64,000 nt of DNA from Lachnospiraceae bacterium (GCA_910574965.1 CAJTDB010000002.1:210169-274168), one strand, 5' to 3'; counted from the first letter of the stretch, positions 1 to 9,484 are shown. Numbers and translations: made by a program. Notes: a model not told the origin generated them from the sequence alone.

Positions 1-373
1 CGATCAGCTCTTCCCGACCGGTTACAGAAAATTTCCGCTGCATGTTCCTTCCTACAGCGCAGGTCCATTTTACATTATAATTACGGATGCGCGTCCCAAG
101 AGAGGATACCTGGTCATTGTACAGCTCCAGCGTCACGCCTGAGGCTACATAGATCTCTTTGGGAAGAAACATCTGCACACTGGAGAACAGGCCCTCGTCG
201 TTTTGAACCACGCCTTTGGCCTCCAGCTCTTTTTCCAGCACCTTTACTTCGTATTCGCGGGCAGTCTCATGGATCACAAGCACAGTGCCAAGGAAGATGC
301 AGCAGGCGGTCAGGGCCAGAATGGTGCTTCGGTATGCATTTCTTATGACTTTTTCGCGTTCAATTCTCTTCAT
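1..373 (-). CDS. Membrane-anchored or secreted protein, N-terminal part only (runs off the window)
   Basis: The frame opens at an ATG at 373 and runs off the left edge, so about 124 residues are visible. It begins MKRIEREKVIRNAY, followed by a hydrophobic segment (about residues 15-34, STILALTACCIFLGTVLVI), which would be a signal anchor. A charged heptad-like stretch follows, then a beta-rich part (YVASGVTLELYNDQVSSL). This resembles the N-terminal region of some clostridial cell-surface SGNH/GDSL hydrolases, but the catalytic part is not visible, so the function is left open. It has the same orientation as the downstream-facing polysaccharide genes and may be the last gene of that cluster. 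Plus-strand frames over it are shadows. Confidence 0.6.
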   Translation of the reverse strand, partial: MKRIEREKVIRNAYRSTILALTACCIFLGTVLVIHETAREYEVKVLEKELEAKGVVQNDEGLFSSVQMFLPKEIYVASGVTLELYNDQVSSLGTRIRNYNVKWTCAVGRNMQRKFSVTGREELI

Positions 374-466
374 AGATTTACAGTCCCCCTGCCGCTTTGT
401 GCTGGCCGTCTTTGGATGCCTGTCAAAATATAAACTATGGTTTACATTTCCAGTCAGCCAGTACGT

Positions 467-2359
467 CTAAAACTTTAGTGTAAAATCAGAATAGTCCAGT
501 GAAAAGTTGGGATTATAGTAGGGATCCCCTGCTTCTAGCTCTGCTTTCCATTTTTCCCGGAAATGCGCGCACTCTCTTTCGTAGCGGCGAAGCTTCTCTC
601 CTTCTTCCATGCCTCTGGTCTTGGATTCGTAATGATAAAGTTCTGCAAAAGGAGTGAAAATATTCAGATACCCTTTCGCCCGGATCTTCAGGCAGAAGTC
701 CACATCATTCAAAGAGATCGTAAATGTCTCATCAAGGCCCTCTACCTCTTCATAAACCGTACGTTTTACCAGAAGGCACGCCGCAGTTACGGCAGTCACG
801 TCCTGAGCGTAGCAGAGCCGCCCCATATAGCCTAAATGTTCTTTGGGCATCTTATAATGGGTATGTCCCGCAGAACGGTGTGCCCCCAGTCCGATCACTA
901 CGCCCGCATGCTGGATCGTATGGTCCCCATAATAAAGCTTTGCCCCCACGGCTCCCACATCCTCGCGCTGGGCATACATAAGCATCTGTTCCATCCAGTC
1001 CGGTGTGATAATCTCCGTATCGTTGTTCAGAAACAGCAGATAATCTCCTTTGGCACAGGACACACCATAATTATTGATCTTGGAATAATTAAACGTTCCA
1101 TCATAAGTGATAACCCGGACTTCAGGAAATGCCTCCAGCTCCCGGTAATAATCCAGGATACTCTGCTCCCGACTGTTGTTTTCCACGACAATAATCTCAA
1201 AGTGCCGCCAGGTAGACTTCTTCTGAATCGATTCGATGCATCGTCTTAAATCCGTCTCATGGTCCTTGTTGGGAATCACGATACTGATAAGAGGCTCTCC
1301 CTTGATGGGATACCGCACCTGAAAGATCGTCGGAAAGGCGCGGGTACTCTCCACCTCCACCTCTACCCCGTAATAATCTTTCATATGGTCGCGAACCGCC
1401 CGCCTGGCCGCATCGATGGCATAGGTTTTCGCGCCGATGTCCGCCGCCACGGAAGCCGGATGCGAACGCCAATAGTAGAGTATTTTTGGAATATGCTGTA
1501 CGTTTTTCGCCTCTTCCGTCAGCCGAAGAATCATGTCGTGATCCTGACTCCCGTCATACTCCGGCCGAAACAGACCGGTCTTCTCAAGAAGCGCCGCGTC
1601 GAATACAGAGAAATGACAAATATAATTATTGGCCCGCAGATTGTCCGGAGAATAGTCCGGCTTAAAATGCAGCACGATCAAATCATCCAAATTCGGCGAA
1701 GTAAACGTAGCCTCATCCGTATACACATAATCTGCATGTTTCTCGCAGATGACTTTCATGCATTCATACAAAAGACTTGGATGCATCACATCATCATGAT
1801 CGAATAATCCGATGTAGTCCCCGGAAGCCATGGAAAAGCATACGTTGGTATTGCCGGAAATACCGAGATTTTTCTCAATCTTCTGATAGAGAATCCGGCT
1901 GTCTTCCTTCTGGTATCCGGCACAGATGCTGCCTACATCCGGATGCTTTTCGTCGCTTCCGTCTGCCAGACAAAGCTCCCAGTTCTTATAAGTTTGGGCT
2001 TTGACAGAATCGATCATCTCCCGGAGGAATTTCTCCGGCGTATTGTAGAGAGGCACTAAGATACTGATCTTTATGTTTTTCGAAAATACAGTCTCCTCCT
2101 CCAAGCGGCGCTGTGCCTCTGCAGGAAAGCTCTTTGTGCCGAAGTCCACGCGCTTTACCGCCTCTCCCCGCTTCTGCTTCCACCGCTTGTACATGCCCCT
2201 GAAGCCGCCATAATGAATATAGGCATTTTTCATACGCAGGAAAAAGTGTACGATGACGCGCAGAGGTTTGCTGGCTTTCCAGTACCAGGTATCACGCACT
2301 TTGTCAAATCGTTTGTCTCTGTGGGCAGGAAGATCTGCCGGATTGTGTTCTTTACTCAT
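467..2359 (-). CDS. Two-domain family 2 glycosyltransferase
   Basis: Predicted cytosolic sugar transferase building a surface polysaccharide. Two GT-A folds are visible. The first begins at about residue 98 (SILVPLYNTPEKF) with the acidic nucleotide-sugar/metal motif LFDHDDVMHP. The second begins at about residue 375 (ISIVIPNKDHE) with LFLNNDTEI and a downstream NDVDFCLKIR, typical of GT2 acceptor-binding ends. The double-domain arrangement is common in rhamnan and O-antigen-like clusters, and the neighbours (rfbA, rfbC, ABC-2 exporter) agree. I chose the ATG at 2359 (MSKEHNPADL), 17 bases past the stop of the upstream gene. A longer start at 2401 would overlap that gene and has no separate ribosome binding site. 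Donor and acceptor sugars cannot be told from sequence. Confidence 0.88.
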   Translation of the reverse strand: MSKEHNPADLPAHRDKRFDKVRDTWYWKASKPLRVIVHFFLRMKNAYIHYGGFRGMYKRWKQKRGEAVKRVDFGTKSFPAEAQRRLEEETVFSKNIKISILVPLYNTPEKFLREMIDSVKAQTYKNWELCLADGSDEKHPDVGSICAGYQKEDSRILYQKIEKNLGISGNTNVCFSMASGDYIGLFDHDDVMHPSLLYECMKVICEKHADYVYTDEATFTSPNLDDLIVLHFKPDYSPDNLRANNYICHFSVFDAALLEKTGLFRPEYDGSQDHDMILRLTEEAKNVQHIPKILYYWRSHPASVAADIGAKTYAIDAARRAVRDHMKDYYGVEVEVESTRAFPTIFQVRYPIKGEPLISIVIPNKDHETDLRRCIESIQKKSTWRHFEIIVVENNSREQSILDYYRELEAFPEVRVITYDGTFNYSKINNYGVSCAKGDYLLFLNNDTEIITPDWMEQMLMYAQREDVGAVGAKLYYGDHTIQHAGVVIGLGAHRSAGHTHYKMPKEHLGYMGRLCYAQDVTAVTAACLLVKRTVYEEVEGLDETFTISLNDVDFCLKIRAKGYLNIFTPFAELYHYESKTRGMEEGEKLRRYERECAHFREKWKAELEAGDPYYNPNFSLDYSDFTLKF

Positions 2360-2376
2360 AATGTGCTCTTTCTGTC

Positions 2377-4506
2377 TTATTTTCGAAATATACGCTTCCA
2401 TTTTTTCAAAAAACGCAAAGGAGCGCTCTCATAAAGCCGTTCCGCCGCACGGACACGGTTCAGAAGGTTCATGCAGGCGTAGGCTGTATCCGGGTGCAAT
2501 TCCTGAATCGTCAGTTCCGCATAGATGCGTCCGGTACCCGGAACCAGTCCGGAAATCGTAATCTGCGGATCAGTGGTGGAATAAAGGATTCCCTGATCTT
2601 CTAACTCCCGGCCGTTATGGGTATAGTTCAGCGGGTATGTGCCTCCAAGCTCTCCCAACAGGCGTTTGATCTTCACAAGGCCCGTGCATTCCATAGGGTC
2701 CAGACGAACTGCCTGGGTACCCTCCGGCAGCACAAGTTCCAGGTGAAAGACACCGTACTTGTCAGTCTCCTGTCCGTCAAGCCAGAAGGAACCGGATTCC
2801 AGAAAGCCATTTCCGGTATCCAGATACACTTGTATCCGGTTCTTTTTTATATGGGCCAGCAGCTCGGTCAGCAAAAGCGTACGCCCGGCCGTCTCCATAT
2901 AATGACTTTCTATAGGTTTTGTCCCGCCGAGAAGCCAGAGTTGAAAATGATGCTCCATAGCTTCAAAGATCCGTTCCTCCTCCGGGGTGATGCCCATCTG
3001 GGCCATAAGCCCTAACGCCTTCACATCTTCCCGGCTGTATTCATAGAGGGAAAGGGCCCGCCACAGCAGATACTCTACCGGAACCTGTACCGGAAAGGTC
3101 CACTCATAGTCAATGATCTGCATCCCCTCTTCCGTCTCCATCAGATTGCCGAAGATCCAGTCCAGATTGTTCATCTTCGCTCCTTCATAGGCACGCACAA
3201 ACTCCGGATTTCCAAACATCTTTGTAAATTCCCGGCTTTTTCTGAAAGGCTCTGTCTCTAAAGTACTTTTCAGAAGCGCCTGATACCCGGACAGCTCCTT
3301 TAAAAGGGTTCCATAATCTTTCCGGCTTCTAAGTTCGTCCAGATGCTCTTCAAAGGTTCGTCCTTTCAGATATTCAAAACAGGCGGCTGTCCCCTGAAGA
3401 CGGCACCGATTAGCACTAATATGATTCTTTTTATAGGTTCTGTCAAGTATTTCTTCCCATTCCTTCAAAGCCCGGACATGTTCTTCTGCCTCTTTTGACA
3501 GAGGGACTTTCCGCACTTCCAGCCCTTCTGCTCTTTTTACAATATCTGTACGTATCATAAACCGTTCTGCCCGGTCGTTGGAATACTTGGTATAAATGAT
3601 CCGTTCTTCCGGCTCAGGACCGATGACACAGAGGAACGCATTGGCCGTCTGCGGATACTGCCCGTCCCGGATCAACTGGTCATAAACGAGCTTCTCGTCA
3701 AACAGTACCAGCCGTTCCCCCTCAAAATTGCGAAGATTGCTGTGAAGCTCTCCGGCCTGCGCAGGCCGCTCATCTGAATGAATCACTGTGGGGAACCACA
3801 GTTCCGGATAAGGATAATAGAAAAAGATCTGCTCTTCTTTGCATCCGCTCTCCTTTAGAATCTGCTCGATCTCTCTTCGGGAACGGCCAGGTCCCTTTCC
3901 CATAAGGCTGTCAAAATAATTCCCCGTACGAGGTTCTAAAGCTCCTGCCCAATATTTGAGGCCAAACCGGTTGTCAGCCGCCAGAACCAGATGTCCTTCC
4001 GGCTTTAGATGTGCCAGCAACCTCTTAACCGCCTCTGTCTCCGGATGCGCTCCGGCTATATATTTTACCGCATCCGCCAGCACCGAAGGAGCTATAATCC
4101 AGTCATAAGTACCTTCTAACTGCTGCCAAGGATCCCCTGCAAATACCTGCAGATTGTCTGCATGAGCATAACGCCGGGCCAGTATCCGGCAGCGGGCAAG
4201 GCTCTCTTCCAGACAGACCACCTGTCCGGCCTTTTTCAGCAGTCCTCCCGTCAACTGCCCCGTATCTGCTCCGAACTCCAGCACCGTATCCTCGCTCCTG
4301 ACCGGAAGCCATTCCGTCAGGTTCCCCCGCAGATGGGACAGATGGTACAGAACCGGGAAATCCGACACACGTTCCCGGTGACAGTCAAACCCGGATTCCA
4401 CCAAGGCCAGGATTTTCGCATCCTCCGGCCGCGGCTTTTGCAGTTCCTCTAACTCCTTTGGACTCCAAAGGGAAACTTTTCCATACTTTTCCTCAAACAT
4501 GTCCAT
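2377..4506 (-). CDS. Methyltransferase fused to a kinase-like (APH-type) domain
   Basis: 709 residues. The N-terminal half is a class I SAM-dependent methyltransferase: motif I VLEFGADTGQLTGG near residue 95, then a canonical strand/helix series (VVCLEESLARC, YDWIIAPSVLA, GHLVLAADNRFGL). From about residue 290 the protein changes character. A region with FEYLKGRTFEEHL and NLDWIFGNLMETEEGMQIIDYEW looks like the core of an aminoglycoside-phosphotransferase/ABC1-like kinase fold, with a metal-binding D in IIDYEW. The C-terminal part is beta-rich, ending in a basic tail. It lies between the GT2 gene and the ABC exporter ATPase (4-bp gap), so it may cap or modify the exported glycan. Chain-terminating methylation and phosphorylation is known for O-antigens (WbdD), which is a tempting but unproven parallel. 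Confidence 0.75.
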   Translation of the reverse strand: MDMFEEKYGKVSLWSPKELEELQKPRPEDAKILALVESGFDCHRERVSDFPVLYHLSHLRGNLTEWLPVRSEDTVLEFGADTGQLTGGLLKKAGQVVCLEESLARCRILARRYAHADNLQVFAGDPWQQLEGTYDWIIAPSVLADAVKYIAGAHPETEAVKRLLAHLKPEGHLVLAADNRFGLKYWAGALEPRTGNYFDSLMGKGPGRSRREIEQILKESGCKEEQIFFYYPYPELWFPTVIHSDERPAQAGELHSNLRNFEGERLVLFDEKLVYDQLIRDGQYPQTANAFLCVIGPEPEERIIYTKYSNDRAERFMIRTDIVKRAEGLEVRKVPLSKEAEEHVRALKEWEEILDRTYKKNHISANRCRLQGTAACFEYLKGRTFEEHLDELRSRKDYGTLLKELSGYQALLKSTLETEPFRKSREFTKMFGNPEFVRAYEGAKMNNLDWIFGNLMETEEGMQIIDYEWTFPVQVPVEYLLWRALSLYEYSREDVKALGLMAQMGITPEEERIFEAMEHHFQLWLLGGTKPIESHYMETAGRTLLLTELLAHIKKNRIQVYLDTGNGFLESGSFWLDGQETDKYGVFHLELVLPEGTQAVRLDPMECTGLVKIKRLLGELGGTYPLNYTHNGRELEDQGILYSTTDPQITISGLVPGTGRIYAELTIQELHPDTAYACMNLLNRVRAAERLYESAPLRFLKKWKRIFRK

Positions 4507-4510
4507 CCGT

Positions 4511-5791
4511 TTATCCCTTTTCCACGGTAATTACCGTATTCATATCATAAAATCCTACGGTATCTTTGCTGGATAATACTGTCAGCCCAATAAGATCATA
4601 CAATCTATGATACACCTTAAATTCGTCTCCCGCATATCCGGTACACCCAAGGGACAGCAGATAATCCCCGCCCTGCAAGTCAATCCGCTGGGTATAGGTG
4701 ACAATCCGCGTCTCTCCCGCTTCCACCACGCCCGTCTCCACCCGCTCAAACATACTGTTGGTGCCGGTAATATCCGTTCCCTGCTTATTGCGGATGGTAA
4801 TCGTAAAGATCGGATCTTTAATCCGGCTGTAAAAAGAAACCTTCGCCTTTACCTGACACTCAGAGCCTTTCTCAATAATACTGGAAAACTGCCCATACTG
4901 ATCGATAATCCCAAAATCTACGATCTCCGCCTGCTTTTCTCCATAATCCAAAAGAGCAGGATTGACCTCAAAATGGTCTTTCCATGCCTTTCCTTCCAGG
5001 GTGTGCCGGTGAATCTCGCTCTTTTGACCTACATCTTCCAGTGTCTCCTCGTCCAACTGATGCACGAGAAGCTTCTTATACATGTTGACCATATCCTTCG
5101 GCGAACCTTCCGCCAGCTTCACGCCTTTGTGAAGAAGGACCACCCGGTCGCAGTATTTGGCAATGCTGGTCAGATCATGACTCACAAACAGGATTGTCTT
5201 GCCAAGCTTTTTAAACTCTTCAAATTTGTGATAACATTTTGCCTGAAAAAATACATCCCCCACCGACAGCGCTTCGTCTACGATGAGGATCTCCGGATCA
5301 ATATTGATGGCCACGGCAAAAGCCAGCCGCACGAACATGCCGCTGGAATAAGTTTTGACCGGCTGATGGATAAATTCTCCGATATCTGCAAAATCCAGAA
5401 TATCCTGCAGGCGCTCCTCGATTTCCTTTTCCGAAAAGCCCAGCATAGTCCCGTTCAGATATACGTTCTCCAGGCCGGTGTATTCCATATTAAATCCGGC
5501 TCCCAGCTCTAAAAGGGCCGAGATCCGTCCTTCGATCTTCATCTTTCCGTCCGTAGTTCCCAGGACACCGGTGATAATCTTTAAAATCGTAGATTTTCCG
5601 GAACCGTTGACTCCGATGATTCCCACGGTTTCCCCCTGACGAATGGTCATGCTCACATCTTTCAGGGCGTAGTGTTCACTGTAGCATTTTTTCCGCGTCA
5701 GACCAAGAGCGTCCTTTAAGCGGTCCCGGTTCCGGTTGTATAGTTTATAAATCTTTGTAATATGTTCCAGTCGGATGGCTTCCCTGTCCAT
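4511..5791 (-). CDS. Polysaccharide ABC exporter ATPase (Wzt/TagH-like) with C-terminal substrate domain
   Basis: Powers export of a lipid-linked glycan across the membrane together with the permease encoded just upstream. The Walker A is GVNGSGKST (about residue 60), the signature is YSSGMFVRLAFA, the Walker B is ILIVDEALSV and the switch His is in LFVSHDLTS. After the nucleotide-binding domain there is an additional beta-sandwich of about 150 residues (from EIVDFGIIDQYGQF to the end). It matches the layout of Wzt C-terminal carbohydrate-recognition domains that select finished, end-modified chains. That fits the neighbouring methyltransferase/kinase-like gene, which could place such an end mark. 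The ATG at 5791 follows AAGAGGTGTCT; a GTG six bases upstream overlaps that ribosome binding site and is less likely. Confidence 0.9.
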   Translation of the reverse strand: MDREAIRLEHITKIYKLYNRNRDRLKDALGLTRKKCYSEHYALKDVSMTIRQGETVGIIGVNGSGKSTILKIITGVLGTTDGKMKIEGRISALLELGAGFNMEYTGLENVYLNGTMLGFSEKEIEERLQDILDFADIGEFIHQPVKTYSSGMFVRLAFAVAINIDPEILIVDEALSVGDVFFQAKCYHKFEEFKKLGKTILFVSHDLTSIAKYCDRVVLLHKGVKLAEGSPKDMVNMYKKLLVHQLDEETLEDVGQKSEIHRHTLEGKAWKDHFEVNPALLDYGEKQAEIVDFGIIDQYGQFSSIIEKGSECQVKAKVSFYSRIKDPIFTITIRNKQGTDITGTNSMFERVETGVVEAGETRIVTYTQRIDLQGGDYLLSLGCTGYAGDEFKVYHRLYDLIGLTVLSSKDTVGFYDMNTVITVEKG

Positions 5792-5829
5792 AGACACCTC
5801 TTATCTTGCTTCTCCTTTTGCGCGCACAT

Positions 5830-6645
5830 TTACAGTACATCCGCAAAATGGATCCTCAGTTTCAGAAAGACACTGCTCCCGGCCGCCCAGATCACAGCCG
5901 TTACCGCCCAGAAGTATGCATTCATCCAGCCCAGCTCCCCAATGGTTCCTGTTTGAAACAAAACCGCCCGATAACCATAGACAATATAACACAGAGGATT
6001 TAATTTCAAAAGGAACAAAACCGGATACTTCTGAAGCAGATCTTCCAACGACCACATAATCGGCGTCATCCAGATGCCCACCTGCAGAAAAATATTGATG
6101 ATCTGACTCAGATCCCGGAAAAAGACGACCAGTGCGCTGGTCAGCATACAGACGCCTGTGACAAATATCATAAGGCTGAAGCTGAAATAGACCACTTTCA
6201 GCGTATGCAGCCCCGGATAGTATCCATACAGCGCGAATAAAAACAGCATAAACAGGACGAAAAACCCATGAATAAAAAGAGCCGCTGTCGTCTTCACCAC
6301 CGGAAGGATGTTGATGTTAAAGACAACTTTTTTCACCAGATAATTATATTCCAGGAGTGCATTCGTTCCATTGCTTAAACTTTCCGAGAAATAAAACCAG
6401 GGAACGATGCCGCTGACCAGCCAGAGGACAAAGGGCACTTTGATGCCTTCCTTCAGATCCGCTGTGGCATTGTTCAGACCAATCTGAAAGACAAACCAGT
6501 ACACCAGTACGATAACCACCGGCTGGACCAGTGCCCAGGCCACTCCGAAATAAGAACCCGCATACCGGGTCTTAAAATCATTTTTGGAAAGCTTCCAGAT
6601 CAGCTTCCGATTCTTCCAGATATCCTGGAACATATGATCCGCCAT
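5830..6645 (-). CDS. Polysaccharide ABC exporter permease (Wzm/TagG-like, ABC-2 type)
   Basis: 271-residue integral membrane protein with six hydrophobic segments and the ABC-2 family opening WKLSKNDFKTRYAGSYFGVAWALVQP. This cytoplasmic N-terminal helix followed by the first membrane segment is characteristic of glycan exporters. It would form a homodimer and work with the ATPase at 4511-5791, which follows 38 bases downstream. The gene begins 12 bases after the rfbC stop, so rfbA, rfbC, permease and ATPase look co-transcribed. The final segment ends LKLRIHFADVL. The substrate is most likely a rhamnose-containing surface polymer, inferred from the rfb genes beside it. Confidence 0.9.
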   Translation of the reverse strand: MADHMFQDIWKNRKLIWKLSKNDFKTRYAGSYFGVAWALVQPVVIVLVYWFVFQIGLNNATADLKEGIKVPFVLWLVSGIVPWFYFSESLSNGTNALLEYNYLVKKVVFNINILPVVKTTAALFIHGFFVLFMLFLFALYGYYPGLHTLKVVYFSFSLMIFVTGVCMLTSALVVFFRDLSQIINIFLQVGIWMTPIMWSLEDLLQKYPVLFLLKLNPLCYIVYGYRAVLFQTGTIGELGWMNAYFWAVTAVIWAAGSSVFLKLRIHFADVL

Positions 6646-6657
6646 ATGGGATTCTCC

Positions 6658-7209
6658 TTATCTCTTACGTTCCTCAATGCCGCCCCATTTCTGATCTTTC
6701 TCGGAAATAATCAGCTCCATTCCTTCCGGAATCGGCCATTCCACTCCGATGTCGGGATCATTCCAAATGATGCCTCCCTCATCGTTGGGATGATAGAAAT
6801 CCGTACATTTGTACACGAACTCCGCCGTATCCGACAGCACTAGGAATCCGTGAGCGAAATTTTTCGGAATAAAAAACTGCTTCTTGTTCTCTGCCGACAG
6901 AATCACCCCATGCCATTTCCCATAGGTCGCAGACCCAGGCCGAAGATCTACCGCCACATCGAATACTTCCCCGCTGATCACCCGAACCAGCTTGTCCTGG
7001 GGATACTGAAGCTGATAATGCAGTCCGCGAAGCACACCCTTTTTGGATGCGGACTGGTTGTCCTGCACGAACTCCAGTTCGATTCCCGCTGCCGCATAGT
7101 CTTTATAATGATAAGTTTCCATAAAATACCCGCGTTCATCGCCGAATACCGCAGGCGTGATGATCTTAAGCCCCTCAATCCCACAAGTTTCCACTGTGAT
7201 CTTTCCCAT
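6658..7209 (-). CDS. rfbC: dTDP-4-dehydrorhamnose 3,5-epimerase
   Basis: Converts dTDP-4-keto-6-deoxyglucose to dTDP-4-keto-rhamnose, third step of dTDP-L-rhamnose synthesis. The 183-residue length is standard. The cupin signature is clear: VFGDERGYFMETY, FVQDNQSASKKGVLRGLHYQ (catalytic His in LRGLHYQ), VDLRPGSATYGKWHGV and IPKNFAHGFLVLSD. I place the start at 7209 (MGKITVETCG), preceded by AAGGAG. The open frame continues upstream to 7383, but that extension translates the tandem hairpin repeats between rfbA and rfbC (MWRENLPVQGEPLGRCG twice) and is not protein. rfbB and rfbD are not in this window. Confidence 0.96.
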   Translation of the reverse strand: MGKITVETCGIEGLKIITPAVFGDERGYFMETYHYKDYAAAGIELEFVQDNQSASKKGVLRGLHYQLQYPQDKLVRVISGEVFDVAVDLRPGSATYGKWHGVILSAENKKQFFIPKNFAHGFLVLSDTAEFVYKCTDFYHPNDEGGIIWNDPDIGVEWPIPEGMELIISEKDQKWGGIEERKR

Positions 7210-7217
7210 ATGTTTTC

Positions 7218-7411
7218 TCCTTATTATAGTTCCGCATCTGCCCAAAGGTTCCCCTTGGACTGGAAGGTTCTCCCTCCACATCCGTTCCTGGACAACCTTC
7301 CGGAACCTTTGCGGCAGATGCTGTTTTATAGTTCCGCATCTGCCCAAAGGTTCCCCTTGGACTGGAAGGTTCTCCCTCCACATCCGTTCCTGGACAACCT
7401 TCCGGAACCTT
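7218..7411 (-). repeat. Locus A: tandem pair of SD-linked hairpin elements before rfbC
   Basis: Two copies, 102 bp apart (cores at 7228 and 7330 on the plus strand). Read in the gene sense, each has an outer arm GCATCTGCC..AAAGGTTCC, an inner stem GGAAGGTT/AACCTTCC and a returning outer arm GGAACCTTT..GGCAGATGC. The core GATGCGGAACTATAAT follows and runs into the AAGGAG of rfbC. The copy nearest rfbA lacks its outermost arm and abuts the rfbA stop codon. The element fills the whole rfbA-rfbC gap. It belongs to the family described in the findings. Confidence 0.85.
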
Positions 7412-8281
7412 TTACAATCCGTTAGCTACATCCACCAGGTACTGGCCGTAAGGAGTCTTCATCAGCGGCTCTGCCAGCTTCAGAAGCTGCTCCCGGTCAA
7501 TGAATTTGCGGCGGAATGCGATCTCCTCAATGCAGGAAATGTATAATCCCTGCCGCTTCTGGAACGCCGCTACAAAGTCTGCCGCATCCAGCAGTGCATC
7601 ATGATTTCCCGTATCCAGCCATGCAAAGCCGCGTCCCAGTGTTTCCACCCGCAGCATTCCCCGCCTCAGATACTCATTGTTAATGCTTGTAATCTCGATC
7701 TCACCCCTGGCAGACGGCTTGACGTTCCTGGCAATCTCCACCACATCATTGTCATAGAAATAAAGTCCCGGCACTGCATAATTGGACTTGGGCTGCGCCG
7801 GCTTTTCCTCGATGGATACCGCCATGTCATTCTCGTCGAACTCCACCACACCATACTCTCTTGGATCGCGGACATAATAGCCGAAGATTGTCGCACCACT
7901 CTCGTGAGAAACCACCCGCTTCAGCACCTGGGAAAAGCTCTGCCCATAGAAAATATTATCTCCCAGAATCAGTGCCACGCTGTCGTCTCCGATAAAATCT
8001 GCGCCGATGATAAATGCATCTGCCAGTCCTCTCGGCTGCTCCTGCACTTTGTAGGCAAACCGCATACCCAACTGGCTCCCGTCCCCTAAAAGCTCCTCGA
8101 ACATGGGCAGATCTCTCGGAGTCGAGATAATCAATACTTCCCGGATGCCCGCCAGCATCAGAATCGATAACGGGTAATAAATCATGGGTTTGTCATAGAC
8201 TGGCATAATCTGTTTGGATACCGCTTTTGTCAGCGGGTACAGTCTTGTTCCGGAACCGCCCGCAAGTATAATACCTTTCAT
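7412..8281 (-). CDS. rfbA: Glucose-1-phosphate thymidylyltransferase
   Basis: Makes dTDP-glucose from dTTP and glucose-1-phosphate, first step of dTDP-L-rhamnose synthesis. 289 residues, the normal length. The nucleotidyltransferase signature [16 protein letters not shown] is at the N-terminus. [24 protein letters not shown] (metal-binding D) and the sugar-binding [17 protein letters not shown] also match RmlA. The start is the ATG at 8281, preceded by AAGGAGATATATTTTT; the frame extends nine codons further without a ribosome binding site. It is probably the first or second gene of a transcription unit continuing through rfbC and the ABC exporter. Confidence 0.97.
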   Translation of the reverse strand: MKGIILAGGSGTRLYPLTKAVSKQIMPVYDKPMIYYPLSILMLAGIREVLIISTPRDLPMFEELLGDGSQLGMRFAYKVQEQPRGLADAFIIGADFIGDDSVALILGDNIFYGQSFSQVLKRVVSHESGATIFGYYVRDPREYGVVEFDENDMAVSIEEKPAQPKSNYAVPGLYFYDNDVVEIARNVKPSARGEIEITSINNEYLRRGMLRVETLGRGFAWLDTGNHDALLDAADFVAAFQKRQGLYISCIEEIAFRRKFIDREQLLKLAEPLMKTPYGQYLVDVANGL

Positions 8282-8329
8282 AAAAATATATCTCCTTATT
8301 TCTATCATTCCATATGTCTTTGGACTATT

Positions 8330-9334
8330 TCAATCTGCTTCTCTCTCCAGTGTCCGCAGCAGCAGATCACAGTCCGTCAGAAAGTTCCTGGCAAACAGAA
8401 AGCAGAGCTGTCCGTCAATCTCTTTTACCTCATACAGCCGCACTGCTTCGTTGTCCGGCATAGCAGACTGCCGGCAGGTACCGATCGGCGCAAAGTCTCT
8501 TGTATAGTCCGCATAATAGACCGACGCTCCCTGATAACTTTCACCCACACTGGCATAATCGCAGCTCACATAAAGTCTCCAGCCTTCCTCCGTCGGTTCG
8601 CAGGACGCCATCTCATGATCTGCAATGGCAGGCAGAAGCTCCGTAGGACCGCTCCATGTCTCCCCTTCGTCTTTTGAAATCATAACGCAGATGGCCGAAG
8701 GTCCTTTGTCATACTGCTCCATCTCAAAGAAATAATACAGTGTTCCATCCACGCACCGAACATCTCCGTCCTCCAGATTCTGCTTCCGGCGAATAATGTC
8801 CGTCACATATTCCCACTTTTCCAGATCATCCGAACGATAAAGCTTTACCGTATAAGTTCCGTTTTCTCCCTGGGGATCCGGATTGTTGACAGTCCCTTCA
8901 ATCCATGTATGGGTCAGAAACCAGGTATCTCCTTTTTGAAACAGGACCGGATCGATGGCAAGGGTATCTGTCTTCAGAACTGTTCGGTCTTCTAAAAGCT
9001 CCTCATTCTCGTTCAGCCGGAGAATATGCGTCTCATTGGCGTGATTGCTGTAGGCAACTGCATAGCTTTTGCCGGACTGTCCGGAAATGTCCTCCTGCAC
9101 ATAAAGCCAGGAAGCATACAGTCCGTCATATTGACGCACTACATTTCCTTCCAGATCCAGCACCTGGAGTCCCTCCTCCACGCTGGTCATAATATGCGCC
9201 CCCAGAAATTTGGCGTCCGCGTTGTGATACCCCGGCAGAGTGAACCCGTTCTCCTTTTTCCCGGTTCTGCCGGCCGTCAGCGCCAGCAGGGCAATCAGTA
9301 CCCCCAGCACCGGAAACCACATCTGTTTCTTCAT
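8330..9334 (-). CDS. Membrane-anchored beta-propeller protein with an Asp-box (sialidase/glycosidase-like fold)
   Basis: About 334 residues. An N-terminal hydrophobic segment (MWFPVLGVLIALLALTAG) should act as signal anchor, placing the rest outside the cell. The remainder reads as repeated beta blades, with one clear Asp-box SKDEGETWSGP and a related YRSDDLEKWEYV. This is typical of sialidase-like or GH43/GH117-like propellers. I cannot identify a catalytic triad with confidence, so it may bind rather than cleave glycans. It follows its own minus-strand promoter (9456-9484) and lies upstream of rfbA, suggesting a link to the surface polysaccharide. The ATG at 9334 has GGAGACAGGTTCA ahead of it; an ATG 15 bases upstream is an alternative. 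Confidence 0.7.
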   Translation of the reverse strand: MKKQMWFPVLGVLIALLALTAGRTGKKENGFTLPGYHNADAKFLGAHIMTSVEEGLQVLDLEGNVVRQYDGLYASWLYVQEDISGQSGKSYAVAYSNHANETHILRLNENEELLEDRTVLKTDTLAIDPVLFQKGDTWFLTHTWIEGTVNNPDPQGENGTYTVKLYRSDDLEKWEYVTDIIRRKQNLEDGDVRCVDGTLYYFFEMEQYDKGPSAICVMISKDEGETWSGPTELLPAIADHEMASCEPTEEGWRLYVSCDYASVGESYQGASVYYADYTRDFAPIGTCRQSAMPDNEAVRLYEVKEIDGQLCFLFARNFLTDCDLLLRTLEREAD

Positions 9335-9455
9335 TGAACCTGTCTCCATGAAAATCTACCTGAAAAAGCAAATGGACAGTACCGCCCATCCTTCCTGTCC
9401 GCTTTGCCCTGATCTGCCATGTTCTCTTTTTGAATTATGCTCCGCATTTTGGATG

Positions 9456-9484
9456 ATTATAACATTATTACACAATTATTACAA
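9456..9484 (-). promoter_or_regulatory. Sigma-A-like promoter for the propeller/rfb unit
   Basis: On the minus strand TTGTAA (9479-9484), a 17-base spacer and TATAAT (9456-9461) form a good vegetative promoter about 120 bases upstream of the ATG at 9334. It is back-to-back with the promoter of the GT39 gene. Confidence 0.6.

Noticed and set aside
4607..5512. 301-residue plus-strand frame opposite the Wzt-like ATPase
   Set aside because: It is the antisense shadow of a well-supported ABC ATPase gene and has no start signal.
7210..7383. N-terminal extension of rfbC containing a repeated MWRENLPVQGEPLGRCG
   Set aside because: It is a translation of the tandem hairpin elements; rfbC homologues begin at the ATG at 7209, which has its own ribosome binding site.
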